Below are positions 27,220 to 36,893 of a DNA stretch of 64,000 bases, piece by piece. Origin of the DNA: Chryseosolibacter sp964438975 (GTDB lineage Bacteria; Bacteroidota; Bacteroidia; Cytophagales; Cyclobacteriaceae); contig CAYTMU010000005.1 in the NCBI GenBank assembly GCA_964438975.1, positions 59,033 to 123,032 of the forward strand, given 5' to 3'. Each line of letters opens with the position of its first letter. Position 1 is the stretch's first letter. A program made the position numbers and the translations under genes. The notes beneath the pieces are model-generated. The model saw nothing but the letters and a program-made list of their open reading frames with translations. It searched no databases and was not told the origin of the DNA.

Positions 27220-28326
27220 ATGCGTACAGCTTATTTAACAATGGTTCTGCTGCTGACCGCCTTTCTGACCTCAGCGCAGGACAAGGTCGGATCGGCAAGA
27301 AAAAAGATGGATGCTGGAAATTTCCAGGAGGCAAGAGCCGAACTCACCGCCATCCTGAAGTCCGACGCAAGAAATAAGGAAGCTTTGACCCTCCGGGGGG
27401 AAGCGCGCGTCGCGCTGGAAGATTACTACGGCGCCATCAGCGATTTCACGAATGCCCTCGAAATTGACTCCACCTACTCCGAAGCGTTGAACAACCGCGG
27501 GCTCGCGAAAATGAATCTCGGGGATGACGAAGCGGCGATCGACGACTTCGACGATGCCGTTCGATTCAATCAGCAGTTCGCGGACGCATATACGAACCGC
27601 GGATTGGCAAAATACAACCTGGAAGATCTACAAGGAGCGTACTTCGATTTCTCAAAAGCGCTGGAGCTTGGGCCGGCAGACGCAGACAAATATTTCAACC
27701 GAGGAGTAGTCAAAGCTGAACTTGGGGAGTTTGTAAGCGCCATCGATGATTACACAAAAGCAATAGCGTTGGATAAAACTGATCCAACCCTACTCAACTA
27801 CCGGGGTATTGCCCACTACAGCATCGGAAATATCGATGAGGCGATTGCTGACTACGACCAGGCGATCAAACTCGACGCCAATGATCCGGTCGTGTATGAG
27901 AACCGTGCTCTGGCGAAAACCGCACGTGAGGACTACAAGGGTGCGCTCGAAGACTACAGTAAGTCCATCGCGCTGAACGACGACGAACCCGAGACGTATT
28001 ACCTCCGCGGGATCGCTTACTATTTTCTCGAAGAACATGAGAATGCGATAGGCGACTTCACCAAGGCAATCGAACGCGACGACACCAATCCCTTGTACTA
28101 CGACAACCGCGCGATGAGCAAGGTGGCGAAAGAGGACTTTGCCGGAGCGGTTGACGACTTCACCCGGTCGATCGAGCTGTACCCGAACGACCCCGAAACA
28201 TATTACCAGCGGGCCCTTGTCAAAATAAGTATGAACAACAAATACGATGCTTGTCTTGATCTCAGGCGCGCCGAAGAGCTCGGCTCCGAGGAAGCGAGAA
28301 AGGACATCCGGAAACATTGTAAATGA
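27220..28326 (+). CDS. Exported TPR-repeat protein
   Basis: 368 residues with a signal peptide (MRTAYLTMVLLLTAFLTSAQ) and about ten near-perfect 34-residue tetratricopeptide repeats covering the rest, each with the 'A...DF/DYTKAIELD...YYNRG' pattern. TPR solenoids scaffold protein complexes; the partner is unknown. The stop overlaps the ATG of the lipid-kinase homologue (ATGA), so the two are translated as a coupled unit. Confidence 0.9.
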   Translation: MRTAYLTMVLLLTAFLTSAQDKVGSARKKMDAGNFQEARAELTAILKSDARNKEALTLRGEARVALEDYYGAISDFTNALEIDSTYSEALNNRGLAKMNLGDDEAAIDDFDDAVRFNQQFADAYTNRGLAKYNLEDLQGAYFDFSKALELGPADADKYFNRGVVKAELGEFVSAIDDYTKAIALDKTDPTLLNYRGIAHYSIGNIDEAIADYDQAIKLDANDPVVYENRALAKTAREDYKGALEDYSKSIALNDDEPETYYLRGIAYYFLEEHENAIGDFTKAIERDDTNPLYYDNRAMSKVAKEDFAGAVDDFTRSIELYPNDPETYYQRALVKISMNNKYDACLDLRRAEELGSEEARKDIRKHCK

Positions 28327-29264
28327 ACGTGGCGTACGGCGAAAAGAAAAGAACTGCCTACGTAATCCTGAATGGCATTTCTTTGAAGAAGAAACTCTTC
28401 TATCACGAATACCTCCCTGCGATCTCCGAGATATACGACGTGGAAGTCCACGAAACGCTCTCGCAGAACGACGCGAAATTGCTGGCTGCGAAGTTTACAG
28501 ACCGGTATCCTGATGTCCTCATCGCGGCCGGCGGCGACGGCACGCTCAATCAAGTTGTGAATGGCATGCTGAAAGGTCGGCTGACAGAGACGAAGTTACC
28601 CGCTCTCGCAGTTGTGCCAATCGGGTCCGGGAACGACTTCGTGCGTGGCGCGGGCTTGCGTGCAAAAGCTGATAACGTCCTCCGCGTGATGAACGCGCAC
28701 CAACCAAGGCCAATTGACATCGGTGTCATCGAGTACAGCCTCGGACCTGACAAAGGTTCCGACAAGGGGCATTCGTATTTCGTCAACGTGGCAGATATTG
28801 GAATGGGACCAGATGTCATTTCCAGGCTGCTGAAAAGCGACAGGCCGTTTGGCAGTCAGGTGGCCTATTACAAGGCTATTCTGAAAACTTTTCTCTTCTA
28901 CAAACCCATGGTTGTCAAAGCGGTCTCCCCAGAGTGGACATGGGAGGGAGAACTCCGCACCCTCGCCGTGGCAAACGGAAAGTACTATGGACACGGACTT
29001 TGCATCGCGCCTGACGCATTGATGGATGATCGCCTGTTCTCGGTATTCATCTGTGGAAAGGTCTCCGCACTTGATTTTCTCGTTCACCTGGGGTCGTTGC
29101 AGAAAGGAAAGCACATCGACAAGGAACAAGTCCACTACAAGACGGCGACCTCAATCGAGTTTACAAGCAACGAGCCCTGTCCCATCGAAGGCGATGGCGA
29201 AATTTTCGGATGGTTACCTGCAAAGGTCACTCTGATTGAAAAGCAATTGAATTTCCTTATCTGA
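28323..29264 (+). CDS. Diacylglycerol kinase-family lipid kinase
   Basis: 313 residues, DAGK catalytic domain family (DgkB/YegS/LCB5-like). The nucleotide-binding GGDGTLN lies at residues 70-76, with 'VPIGSGNDFVRG' (phosphate and substrate loop) near 100 and the C-terminal 'IEGDGE' acidic motif. It phosphorylates a lipid alcohol such as diacylglycerol or a sphingoid base, plausible here because many Bacteroidota make sphingolipids. Coupled by ATGA overlap to the upstream TPR gene and followed by a terminator. Confidence 0.9.
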   Translation: MNVAYGEKKRTAYVILNGISLKKKLFYHEYLPAISEIYDVEVHETLSQNDAKLLAAKFTDRYPDVLIAAGGDGTLNQVVNGMLKGRLTETKLPALAVVPIGSGNDFVRGAGLRAKADNVLRVMNAHQPRPIDIGVIEYSLGPDKGSDKGHSYFVNVADIGMGPDVISRLLKSDRPFGSQVAYYKAILKTFLFYKPMVVKAVSPEWTWEGELRTLAVANGKYYGHGLCIAPDALMDDRLFSVFICGKVSALDFLVHLGSLQKGKHIDKEQVHYKTATSIEFTSNEPCPIEGDGEIFGWLPAKVTLIEKQLNFLI

Positions 29265-29268
29265 TCTG

Positions 29269-29292
29269 TCTGGAAAACCAGATTTTTCTTTT
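29269..29292 (+). terminator. Rho-independent terminator after the lipid kinase gene
   Basis: TCTGG - AAAA - CCAGA followed by TTTTTCTTTT, five bases after the stop codon. The stem is short but the T-run is good. Confidence 0.65.
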
Positions 29293-29333
29293 CGGTTTTC
29301 ATTCTGGAAATTTACAGATATGCCCTCAAGTCT

Positions 29334-31856
29334 ATGCGCACAAACTTCCTGCTCCCGCTATTATTTCTGATAGCTATTCCTTCCGCCGCACAGAACAAAC
29401 TTCTGACACCGGCAGCGTTCCTCGGTTACGAGCCCGGCGAACGATTCACAAGTCATCACCGCACCGTTGCGTATTTCGAACATGTCGCCTCGGCAATACC
29501 GAACACCGCACTATTTAAGTATGGTGAGACGTACGAGCATCGTCCACTGATTTACCTGGCTATCTCGTCAGACGAAAATATTCGACGTCTTGAAGAGATC
29601 CGCCTTAACAACCTGAGGCGCGCCGGCATGGAAAGTGGTGAACCATCTGGCGAGAAGGTTGCTATCGTATGGTTCAGTTACAATGTCCACGGCAACGAAG
29701 CCAGTTCGATGGAGGCCGCCATGCTCACCCTTTATGAACTTGCTGATCGCTCGAACGTCCGTACACAAGAGTGGCTGAAGAATACTGTTGTTATCATGGA
29801 CCCGTGCCTTAATCCGGATGGACGCGACCGGTACTCAAACTTCTACAATCAGTCTGCGAATAACCCTCCCAATCCTCGGCCCGAAGCGTTAGAACACCGC
29901 GAGTTCTGGCCCGGTGGTCGCTACAATCATTATCTCTTTGATCTCAATCGCGATTGGGCCTGGAGTACGCAAGTGGAATCACGTCAACGACTGGAGGTGT
30001 ACAATAGATGGCTCCCTCACATTCATGTGGACTTTCACGAGCAAAGTTTTAACAGCCCATATTTTTTCGCCCCCGCGGCAGAGCCGCTCCACGAAGTAGT
30101 CTCCCCGTGGCAGCGTTCCTTCCAAAGCACGATCGGTAGTAACAACGCCCGGCATTTCGACCAGAAAGGGTGGCTTTACTTTACCAGGGAAGTGTTCGAT
30201 CTATATTATCCAAGCTATGGTGATACCTACCCGACTTACAGCGGTGCCATCGGTATGACTTACGAACAAGCGGGTGGAGGCGCCGGTGGGCTCGTCGTAA
30301 CAACTGAGACCGGCCAGCCTTTAACACTGCGAGACCGCATCGATCATCACCACACGTCAGGACTATCAACCATCGAGATCAGCTCCCTTAACGCTACGCG
30401 TCTCAGCGATGAGTTCGAGAAATATTTCCGCGAAAACAACACGAATCCAACGGCCGAGTATAAGACTTACGTAGTTAAGGCTTCCAACAATCCCGATAAG
30501 ATCAATCAGTTAGCCAAATGGTTAGCCCTGCACAACATCCGCGTCGGCCATCCGTCAACAACCCGCGCCACACGCGGCTTTAGTTATCAGTCGCAAACCA
30601 TAGCTCCCGTCACCCTGTCGAGCGATGACCTGATCTTCAATATCTATCAGCCGAAATCGCGATTCATCACAACGATCTTCGAACCGACGTCCCGACTATC
30701 TGACACACTTACGTACGACATCACAGCGTGGAACCTGATGTACGCCTACAACCTGGAGGCATTTGCATTGAAAGAAAGGGTTGATATCGCGCGGCCGTTC
30801 AAGGCATCTCTTCCAGCCCATTCCGTTCCTGAGAAACCCTACGCATACGTCTTCCAGTACAGCAGTCTGCGCGACGCCTCCTTTCTTGCAGCCCTGCTCC
30901 AGGATGATATCAAGGTCCGGTGTGCAGACCGTGCATTCTCAGCGGAGAGCAGAAGTTTTCCCGCGGGTACACTAGTCATCCCGAGAATGAACAATGAACA
31001 CCTCGCCGATGAGTTCGACAAGCTGATCACGGATCACGCCGCAACATACGAACGCAGTGTGTTCGCATTGAGCAGTGGTCTTGTCGAGCAAGGCACCGAC
31101 CTCGGTTCCTCCTGGCTAAGGCTGCTGTCAAAACCGCAGGTCGCTGTTCTCACCGGACGGCAGACATCACCGCTGTCGTCCGGTGAGATCTGGCATTTCT
31201 TCGAGCAACAGATCGGTTATCCAATGACCCGGATCGGTACACATTATTTCCAACCTGCTGAGCTAAAATCCTACGACGTAGTTATTGTACCGGAAGGCTC
31301 ATATAGACTCTTTGACGATGCGAAACTCGACGAGCTTTCTTCCTGGATCAGGAATGGAGGACGCCTCATCCTGATTGGCAACGCACTTGAGTCATTTACA
31401 GACAGGAAACTGTTTTCACTCAAGCGCTACGCGACTAAAGAAGAAAAGGAACGATTTGAAAAGACCGAGACTGAACTACCGTCGCGGTACGGTGATGCTG
31501 AGCGAAAACAAATATCCGACAATATCTCGGGCGCGATCTACAAGGTATCTCTGGACAACTCTCATCCGCTCGCGTTTGGTCTGAGAGATCACTACTACAC
31601 CCTCAAGACCCACGAGCGTCGATATGCCTGGTTAAGCAGCGGGTGGAACGTCAGCTATTTTTCAGATCGGGTATCGCCCGTTCAGGGATTCGCAGGATAT
31701 CGCGCGAACCAATCGATCAAACAAAGCCTCCTTTTCGGCGTAGAGGAAATTGGCGAGGGGAAGGTCATCTACTTCGTGGACAATCCGTTGTTTCGAAGTT
31801 TCTGGGAAGATGGAAAGATGATGTTCGCCAACGCCATCTTTCTCGTCGGAAATTAG
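29334..31856 (+). CDS. M14-family zinc carboxypeptidase, exported
   Basis: 840 residues with a signal peptide (to about residue 19). The zinc ligands His119 and Glu122 lie in NVHGNEAS, and the third His (His235) in HVDFHEQS. The catalytic Glu is Glu311 in GMTYEQAGG. 'NPDGRDRYSN' and 'DLNRDW' form the substrate-recognition loops. The family is funnelin-type carboxypeptidase (M14); the C-terminal ~400 residues probably include a ThuA/DJ-1-like glutamine-amidotransferase fold ('YDVVIVPEGSYRLFDDAKLDELSSW'), as in other large Bacteroidota members. Acts on peptides outside the cytoplasm. Confidence 0.9.
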   Translation: MRTNFLLPLLFLIAIPSAAQNKLLTPAAFLGYEPGERFTSHHRTVAYFEHVASAIPNTALFKYGETYEHRPLIYLAISSDENIRRLEEIRLNNLRRAGMESGEPSGEKVAIVWFSYNVHGNEASSMEAAMLTLYELADRSNVRTQEWLKNTVVIMDPCLNPDGRDRYSNFYNQSANNPPNPRPEALEHREFWPGGRYNHYLFDLNRDWAWSTQVESRQRLEVYNRWLPHIHVDFHEQSFNSPYFFAPAAEPLHEVVSPWQRSFQSTIGSNNARHFDQKGWLYFTREVFDLYYPSYGDTYPTYSGAIGMTYEQAGGGAGGLVVTTETGQPLTLRDRIDHHHTSGLSTIEISSLNATRLSDEFEKYFRENNTNPTAEYKTYVVKASNNPDKINQLAKWLALHNIRVGHPSTTRATRGFSYQSQTIAPVTLSSDDLIFNIYQPKSRFITTIFEPTSRLSDTLTYDITAWNLMYAYNLEAFALKERVDIARPFKASLPAHSVPEKPYAYVFQYSSLRDASFLAALLQDDIKVRCADRAFSAESRSFPAGTLVIPRMNNEHLADEFDKLITDHAATYERSVFALSSGLVEQGTDLGSSWLRLLSKPQVAVLTGRQTSPLSSGEIWHFFEQQIGYPMTRIGTHYFQPAELKSYDVVIVPEGSYRLFDDAKLDELSSWIRNGGRLILIGNALESFTDRKLFSLKRYATKEEKERFEKTETELPSRYGDAERKQISDNISGAIYKVSLDNSHPLAFGLRDHYYTLKTHERRYAWLSSGWNVSYFSDRVSPVQGFAGYRANQSIKQSLLFGVEEIGEGKVIYFVDNPLFRSFWEDGKMMFANAIFLVGN

Positions 31857-31881
31857 CAAGCCAGATCCTCTTTACCGGAAA

Positions 31882-33147
31882 TCAATTCTCGCCGCTGCGT
31901 TTGCGGGACCTCTTCCTGTCATCTCTTTCCTCATCCGTCTTTTCCTGGAGTGACTGGTTAACTTCCCGCACCGCTTCCACAGCATTCTCGAGCGATGCTT
32001 TCAAGTCCTCAACTTCGCGCTTCAATTCCGCAACTCTTTCGTCGATGGTCAGCTGGCGCTTGAGTTTCATAATGCGGTCGAAGCTCTGGTCGATTCGCTC
32101 TTCACTGATCACGCCGCTCGTTACCAATTTCCGGATAATGGAGTGCACGACGTCGACCGTCCGTTCATCACTGCCAGAGATATTATTGGAGAAAGTCATG
32201 ATATCGACCCCTGCCAGGATCGCAAGCCTGATAGCATCTGCCACACCGTAGTGCTTGGTGATCGCATGCATCTGCATGTCGTCGGTGAATATCACTCCAT
32301 TGAAGCGAAGGCGTTTGCGCAGAATGCCGTTGATGATTTCATCAGACAGCGTACCCGGTCTGCCTGTTGCGTCCAGCTTCCTGTTTACGATGTGCGCCGA
32401 CATGACCGCATCAACATAACCCCCTTCGATCAGATCTTGGTACGGCGAAAGCTCCCGTTCCTCCCAGGTGTTGGTTACATCTGCGATTCCGAGATGTGTG
32501 TCGTGCTGCGAGCTGCCATGTCCGGGGAAATGTTTGAGCGACGTCAAAACATTGAATTTGCGATGACCTTTTACAAATTCCGCCGCAAGCAAGCTGACAG
32601 AGTCCTCGTTTGAGCTGAACGCACGTCCGTAACGCGCAATGATAGGATTGTCTGGATTCGAAGCCAGGTCGACTACCGGTGCAAAATTCATATTGATTCC
32701 CAGACCAGCGAGCGTTGCCGCAGTCGCTTCAGAATAAAATCGGACCGAATCAAGCGAGCCCGCCTTACCCATTGCCTCCGCAGTTATCGACCGTGGGAAA
32801 CCATACTTGTCCTTCAGTCGATTTACGCGGCCCCCTTCCTGGTCGATGCATATGAACAATGGAATCGGCGCGGCCTGTTGGTATGTCCATATGATCTTCT
32901 TCAGCGCCACAAACGAATTCCTTGCTGGAATGTTCTTTTCGAAGAGAATCACTGACCCCACCTTCCCCTTCCTCACCTCCTCCAACACGTGCGCATCCAC
33001 CTGCGGTCCCGAAAAGCCGATGAGCAACATTTGTCCGATCTTGATATCCAGGCTATCAACCTTTGCGATACCGGATTGACCCGATGCTGTGGCATGCAAT
33101 ACCACCAGAGCCAGGAACATCAAACTGAAACGCCTTTTTGTCACCAT
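31882..33147 (-). CDS. Glycoside hydrolase family 3 protein, NagZ-like, with coiled-coil tail
   Basis: 421 residues, with an N-terminal signal peptide (to about SGQ24), so it works outside the cytoplasm unlike E. coli NagZ. GH3 features: 'LFICIDQEGGRVNRL' substrate-binding Asp102, the catalytic loop KHFPGHGSS (His206, 210) and the nucleophile Asp289 in FTDDMQM. It should remove N-acetylglucosamine from peptidoglycan fragments. The last ~70 residues are a Glu/Lys/Arg heptad helix ending in a very basic tail (KRSRKRSGEN), not part of the canonical enzyme. Operon with dacB and the DinB-like gene. Confidence 0.88.
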   Translation of the reverse strand: MVTKRRFSLMFLALVVLHATASGQSGIAKVDSLDIKIGQMLLIGFSGPQVDAHVLEEVRKGKVGSVILFEKNIPARNSFVALKKIIWTYQQAAPIPLFICIDQEGGRVNRLKDKYGFPRSITAEAMGKAGSLDSVRFYSEATAATLAGLGINMNFAPVVDLASNPDNPIIARYGRAFSSNEDSVSLLAAEFVKGHRKFNVLTSLKHFPGHGSSQHDTHLGIADVTNTWEERELSPYQDLIEGGYVDAVMSAHIVNRKLDATGRPGTLSDEIINGILRKRLRFNGVIFTDDMQMHAITKHYGVADAIRLAILAGVDIMTFSNNISGSDERTVDVVHSIIRKLVTSGVISEERIDQSFDRIMKLKRQLTIDERVAELKREVEDLKASLENAVEAVREVNQSLQEKTDEERDDRKRSRKRSGEN

Positions 33148-33155
33148 CTTTGTTG

Positions 33156-34442
33156 TTAATAGTTATCGTAAATCCTCTTCAAAATTCCCTCCATATTTCG
33201 CCGGATTGCACTGCCCGACTCGGTGTAATTGCTGTTCATAAATGAAAAGATCAGCACCTTTCCCTTCTTCGTCACAAGAAATCCACTGAGGCAGTGGTTG
33301 TTGGTCAAAGAGCCGGTCTTTCCAAAAATATAGGGATGCTCCGCACGGTACCAATTGCGCAGCGTTCCGCTGACACCCCCGGCTGCAAGCAGCGGGAATA
33401 GCCGTTCGCGTGGGACATCATCGGCGATCTTTTCCCACAGCCGCACTATCGATCGCGGTGTAAACAGATTGTACCGCGAAAGACCCGACCCATCGACCCA
33501 CGCGGGTTCGTCCGGCAGATCCTGGAGATATCTTCGCTTCATGAAGTCGATAGCGATTTCCGGCTTCAGGCTGTCGCTAAGGACGTTGGCGCACATTAGC
33601 AGGAGTTGCTCCGCGATGAAGTTATCGCTGTCCTGCATCATAACACGATAAAGACTATCGGTATGGATACTGAACAACGTATTTGTGCCCACAGGCTTCG
33701 GGATGTTCACGGGACGCACGTAGCGCTGCAAAGTCTCCGACAAGAGACCCGAAAAGGATGCGGAATCCACAAGAAACGGCACATACATCTCGCGGAGATT
33801 CGAAACGTTTCGCGACGGGTGTACCACAAATTTATTCTCGCGCAACCTTCGCACAATCACCGCTTGTTCAAGCGGTTCGCCTGTCATAAAAGAAGACGAG
33901 AAGTAAGACGGCGAGACACGACGCAATTCCCGGTCAGCAACGGCCGTCACGCGATTTCCAAACATCGGAAACGCGGAGCGCTCAGGTGAATATCCCGCGT
34001 TGTAGTCATCCCACGCCCACCCGTTACCAAAGTGCGTGGTGTGAAAATTCGAACCGGAAAAGAAGAGTTCCGACGAATTACCCGATAGAAAGCGATAGAC
34101 AGAAGAGTCCTGATAGACGCGACTATACAGGAATGACGGGTCGCCAGTTCCCCAGAAGATCAATGAGTCATTTCTCTGAACGTATTCAAGAGCTGGCACA
34201 GAGTCACCCAGAATCGTCAGCGATGCATAGAGTGTAAATATCTTCGTGTTGGAAGCAGGCGTGAAGTACCTCGCTCCTTGATAGTCGAAAATCGTTTTGC
34301 GTTTATCGACGTCATACAGCACGAAACCGGTGTGATCCTTGAAGCGCTCCTCCGTCGCAAGAAGCGCCTTTGTCATTCGCACCCGTGAGACCGGCGAACA
34401 AGAGTAGATGAAGAGCGCGGCCAGGACGACGAAACAGCGCAT
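33156..34442 (-). CDS. dacB: D-alanyl-D-alanine carboxypeptidase/endopeptidase (PBP4 type, S13), lipoprotein
   Basis: 428 residues. The lipobox YSC15 marks a lipoprotein. The penicillin-binding motifs are Ser64-x-x-Lys67 (TPASNTKIFT), SDN at 272-274 and KTG at 375-377. This is the PBP4/DacB type, which trims peptidoglycan peptides and cuts cross-links. The gene starts 3 bases after the DinB-like gene stop and ends 8 bases before the NagZ-like start, a compact operon for peptidoglycan turnover. Confidence 0.9.
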   Translation of the reverse strand: MRCFVVLAALFIYSCSPVSRVRMTKALLATEERFKDHTGFVLYDVDKRKTIFDYQGARYFTPASNTKIFTLYASLTILGDSVPALEYVQRNDSLIFWGTGDPSFLYSRVYQDSSVYRFLSGNSSELFFSGSNFHTTHFGNGWAWDDYNAGYSPERSAFPMFGNRVTAVADRELRRVSPSYFSSSFMTGEPLEQAVIVRRLRENKFVVHPSRNVSNLREMYVPFLVDSASFSGLLSETLQRYVRPVNIPKPVGTNTLFSIHTDSLYRVMMQDSDNFIAEQLLLMCANVLSDSLKPEIAIDFMKRRYLQDLPDEPAWVDGSGLSRYNLFTPRSIVRLWEKIADDVPRERLFPLLAAGGVSGTLRNWYRAEHPYIFGKTGSLTNNHCLSGFLVTKKGKVLIFSFMNSNYTESGSAIRRNMEGILKRIYDNY

Positions 34443-34445
34443 GGT

Positions 34446-34961
34446 TTACGGCTTAAGATAGCGCTGCCGAAGAATGTTCACATGGTGAATATCGTGGCCC
34501 GCGATAATGTAGCCCAGGTTCTTTACCGAGATTTTTTTTCCGCTCGCCGTTCCTTCGCGTGCGAGCATCTCCGGCGTGAAGCTGGCAAAGAGATCGATCG
34601 TCGTTTCGCGAAGGCGTTTCATTTCGCGCGCCAACTGCTGGATATCTCTGCCGTGTGCATTCGCTTCCGGCGCATAATCATTTTCTTCGAATGGGTGCAG
34701 AGCAGTCTGATCGTTTCTAGCAAAGCGCAAAGCGCGGTACGCGAATACCCGCTCCGCATCCATCATGTGGTTTACCACCTCCTTAATTGACCACTTCCCG
34801 TCAGCGTAGCGGTGTTGGCCGTCATCTTCTGGAATATACGGCACAGTCTGCTGTGCGATCTTCCCCGCGTGCCGCAGCGCGTCGAGAAGATCCATATCCT
34901 TTACTAGTTCAACATAGCCTTGATAAAAGGCCGGGACATTTTCGATGTCAGGTCTGATCAT
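34446..34961 (-). CDS. DinB/YfiT-like four-helix-bundle protein
   Basis: 171 residues with the DinB-superfamily signature: a His in 'VNHMMDAERVFAYRALRFARND' and the C-terminal metal-binding His pair in 'GHDIHHVNIL'. Members are metal-dependent transferases, some thiol-S-transferases using bacillithiol or mycothiol. The window's YpdA homologue makes a bacillithiol link conceivable, but no substrate can be read from the sequence. First gene of the PBP4-NagZ operon. Confidence 0.85.
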   Translation of the reverse strand: MIRPDIENVPAFYQGYVELVKDMDLLDALRHAGKIAQQTVPYIPEDDGQHRYADGKWSIKEVVNHMMDAERVFAYRALRFARNDQTALHPFEENDYAPEANAHGRDIQQLAREMKRLRETTIDLFASFTPEMLAREGTASGKKISVKNLGYIIAGHDIHHVNILRQRYLKP

Positions 34962-35002
34962 ACGGGATGCGTAATAGCCTTCAAATTAAGAGAAGACACC
35001 CG

Positions 35003-36241
35003 TTATTTGAAATGCTTCAGCTGGATAATTTCCTGTTGGTCGAGGAATCGCCATTGACCGCGTGCCAGCTCCTTCTTGTCCAGTCCCGCATACACCGTGC
35101 GATCGAGTTTGAGAACCTCATATTCCAGCGATTCAAAAATACGTCGGACAACACGGTTCCATCCAATGTGAAGTTCGATCCCAACCGTTCGTCCGTCTTC
35201 CGAGACAATCGCAAGATCATCTACTGTCGCGCGACCTTCCTCGAGGCGTACACCTTCCAACACTTTGTTAAAATCATTCTTGGTCAACGCCTTGTCGAGT
35301 TCCACCTTATAAACCTTCTTCACATTGAATGAAGGGTGCATAAGCTTATCAGCCAGATCGCCATCATTGGTCAGGAGAAGCAGGCCCGTCGTATTACGAT
35401 CCAGTCTGCCGACCGGGTATATCCTTTCCTTAACGGAAGTCCCGATGATGTGCATCACCGTTTTTCGATCCTGTGGATCATCGGTCGTAGTGATGAAACC
35501 CTTCGGCTTGTTCATGAGAATATAAACGGGCTTTTCCGATTTGAGCACGCGGTCTTCATAACGCACTTCATCGCCCGGACTAACCTTGAAACCTAATTCC
35601 GAAACGATCTTTCCATTAACAGAGATCAAGCCCATTTGGATCAACTCATCCGCTTCTCGTCGGGAAGACACCCCGCTGTTTGCAATATATTTGTTGAGTC
35701 GAACCTTATCGCTTTTCGCTGGCTCGTCAGCAGCCTTGAGATGTCGGCGGTGCGGCGGAGAAGAGCTCTTCGAGGGCGCGCGCCGGATCGTTTTCTTGTA
35801 GGGGCGATCGGACTTAAAGGGTCTCTCCGATCGGAGAGACTTTTCGGAGTCCGAAGCTCTTTCCTCCTTAAATCCCCTTTTAGCCCTAGGAGATTTTTCG
35901 GAACGAGCGGATTTGTCCGACCTGAAAGGTTTTTCGGAACGCGAACTACCTTCCGGCCGGAAACGGCCCTCCGGTTTTGAGGCGCGAACTGATCTTTGAG
36001 GTTTTTCCGATCCCGTGAACTTACCCGATCTTTTTTCGGCGTCATTCGAAGTACGCCCGGGTTTGGCAAACCGGCTTTTCTGACTAAAACGTTTATCGCC
36101 CGTGCCAGATGACTCGCGCCTTTTAGGCGCGGATTGCGAGGAAGGCCTCCGGCCGCCTTGCGTGCGTCGTTCGCTACTCTGCTGCGAACTGGTTCGCGCC
36201 GGTTTTCTTCGGCCCGGACCGCTTTGGCTACGCTTGGGCAT
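35003..36241 (-). CDS. rluB: RluB-like 23S rRNA pseudouridine synthase with long basic N-terminal extension
   Basis: 412 residues. Residues 1-~180 are a disordered extension, rich in Lys/Arg/Ser and Glu with repeating SEKPFRS/SARSEKS units. An S4 RNA-binding domain follows (RLNKYIANSGVSSRREADELI) and then the RsuA/RluB pseudouridine synthase domain with catalytic Asp in GRLDRNTTGLLLLTN (about 280). It should modify a 23S rRNA uridine (U2605 in E. coli). The start codon overlaps the scpB end by 14 bases, the usual scpB-rluB arrangement. Confidence 0.92.
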   Translation of the reverse strand: MPKRSQSGPGRRKPARTSSQQSSERRTQGGRRPSSQSAPKRRESSGTGDKRFSQKSRFAKPGRTSNDAEKRSGKFTGSEKPQRSVRASKPEGRFRPEGSSRSEKPFRSDKSARSEKSPRAKRGFKEERASDSEKSLRSERPFKSDRPYKKTIRRAPSKSSSPPHRRHLKAADEPAKSDKVRLNKYIANSGVSSRREADELIQMGLISVNGKIVSELGFKVSPGDEVRYEDRVLKSEKPVYILMNKPKGFITTTDDPQDRKTVMHIIGTSVKERIYPVGRLDRNTTGLLLLTNDGDLADKLMHPSFNVKKVYKVELDKALTKNDFNKVLEGVRLEEGRATVDDLAIVSEDGRTVGIELHIGWNRVVRRIFESLEYEVLKLDRTVYAGLDKKELARGQWRFLDQQEIIQLKHFK

Positions 36242-36812
36242 CGGGCGCTGTCGATTCAGAGTTTTCTCCGATGGTATTCACTTCGGCGCTGAAATCTTTC
36301 GGTGTAGGCAACTCGGCGAGGTCGTTGATACCGAAATACTCCATGAATTTCGCGGTGGTTCCGTATAGCATCGGACGACCGATCGTCTCCGCCTTGCCGG
36401 TTATTTCGATCAGCCCTTTGTCAACGAGCTTCTGGACAGCGTAGTCGCAATTGACACCGCGGATATTTTCGATTTCCGTTTTAGAGATCGGCTGCTTATA
36501 TGCGATGATTGACAGCGTTTCCATCGCCGACGTCGAAAGTCGTTTCTTCGACTGCTGTTTTAGAAGAATGCTGATACTGGCCTGGTATGCAGGTTTCGTA
36601 AGAAACTGGTAACCTCCGGCATTCTTGAAAAGCTGGAATGCATACTCATCAACCGCGTATTTTTCGTCGAGTCGCTGGATGGCGCCGAGGATATCTTCCT
36701 CGGGGACATCCGCATTGAACATCTCCGATAAACACGATTTGATCTCCGCTAGCTTGATAGGATTGGGGGAACAAAAGATCAATGCTTCGATGTGATTCTG
36801 TAAGAAATCCAT
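36228..36812 (-). CDS. scpB: Segregation and condensation protein B
   Basis: 194 residues from ATG 36812 (MDFLQNHIEALIFCSPNPIKL). The family hallmarks 'RLSTSAMETLSIIAYKQPISKTEIENIRGV' and 'GRPMLYGTTAKFMEYFG' are present, a pair of winged-helix domains. ScpB, with ScpA and SMC, forms the SMC-ScpAB complex that loads at parS-ParB and organises the origin region. Its gene lies about 3 kb from the proposed origin here. C-terminal end overlaps rluB. Confidence 0.94.
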   Translation of the reverse strand: MDFLQNHIEALIFCSPNPIKLAEIKSCLSEMFNADVPEEDILGAIQRLDEKYAVDEYAFQLFKNAGGYQFLTKPAYQASISILLKQQSKKRLSTSAMETLSIIAYKQPISKTEIENIRGVNCDYAVQKLVDKGLIEITGKAETIGRPMLYGTTAKFMEYFGINDLAELPTPKDFSAEVNTIGENSESTAPDAQA

Positions 36813-36893
36813 TGGAAAATAGTTAGTGCTTCCTCTCAATACGCGCCAGCTGATCCCAGCGCGAACCCTTCTGCAGAATCCTGTGAGCCAGAC

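Noticed and set aside
27220..28326. TPR gene as a tandem DNA repeat or recent expansion
   Set aside because: The repeats are the usual 34-residue protein units, with divergent codons; nothing beyond a normal TPR solenoid.
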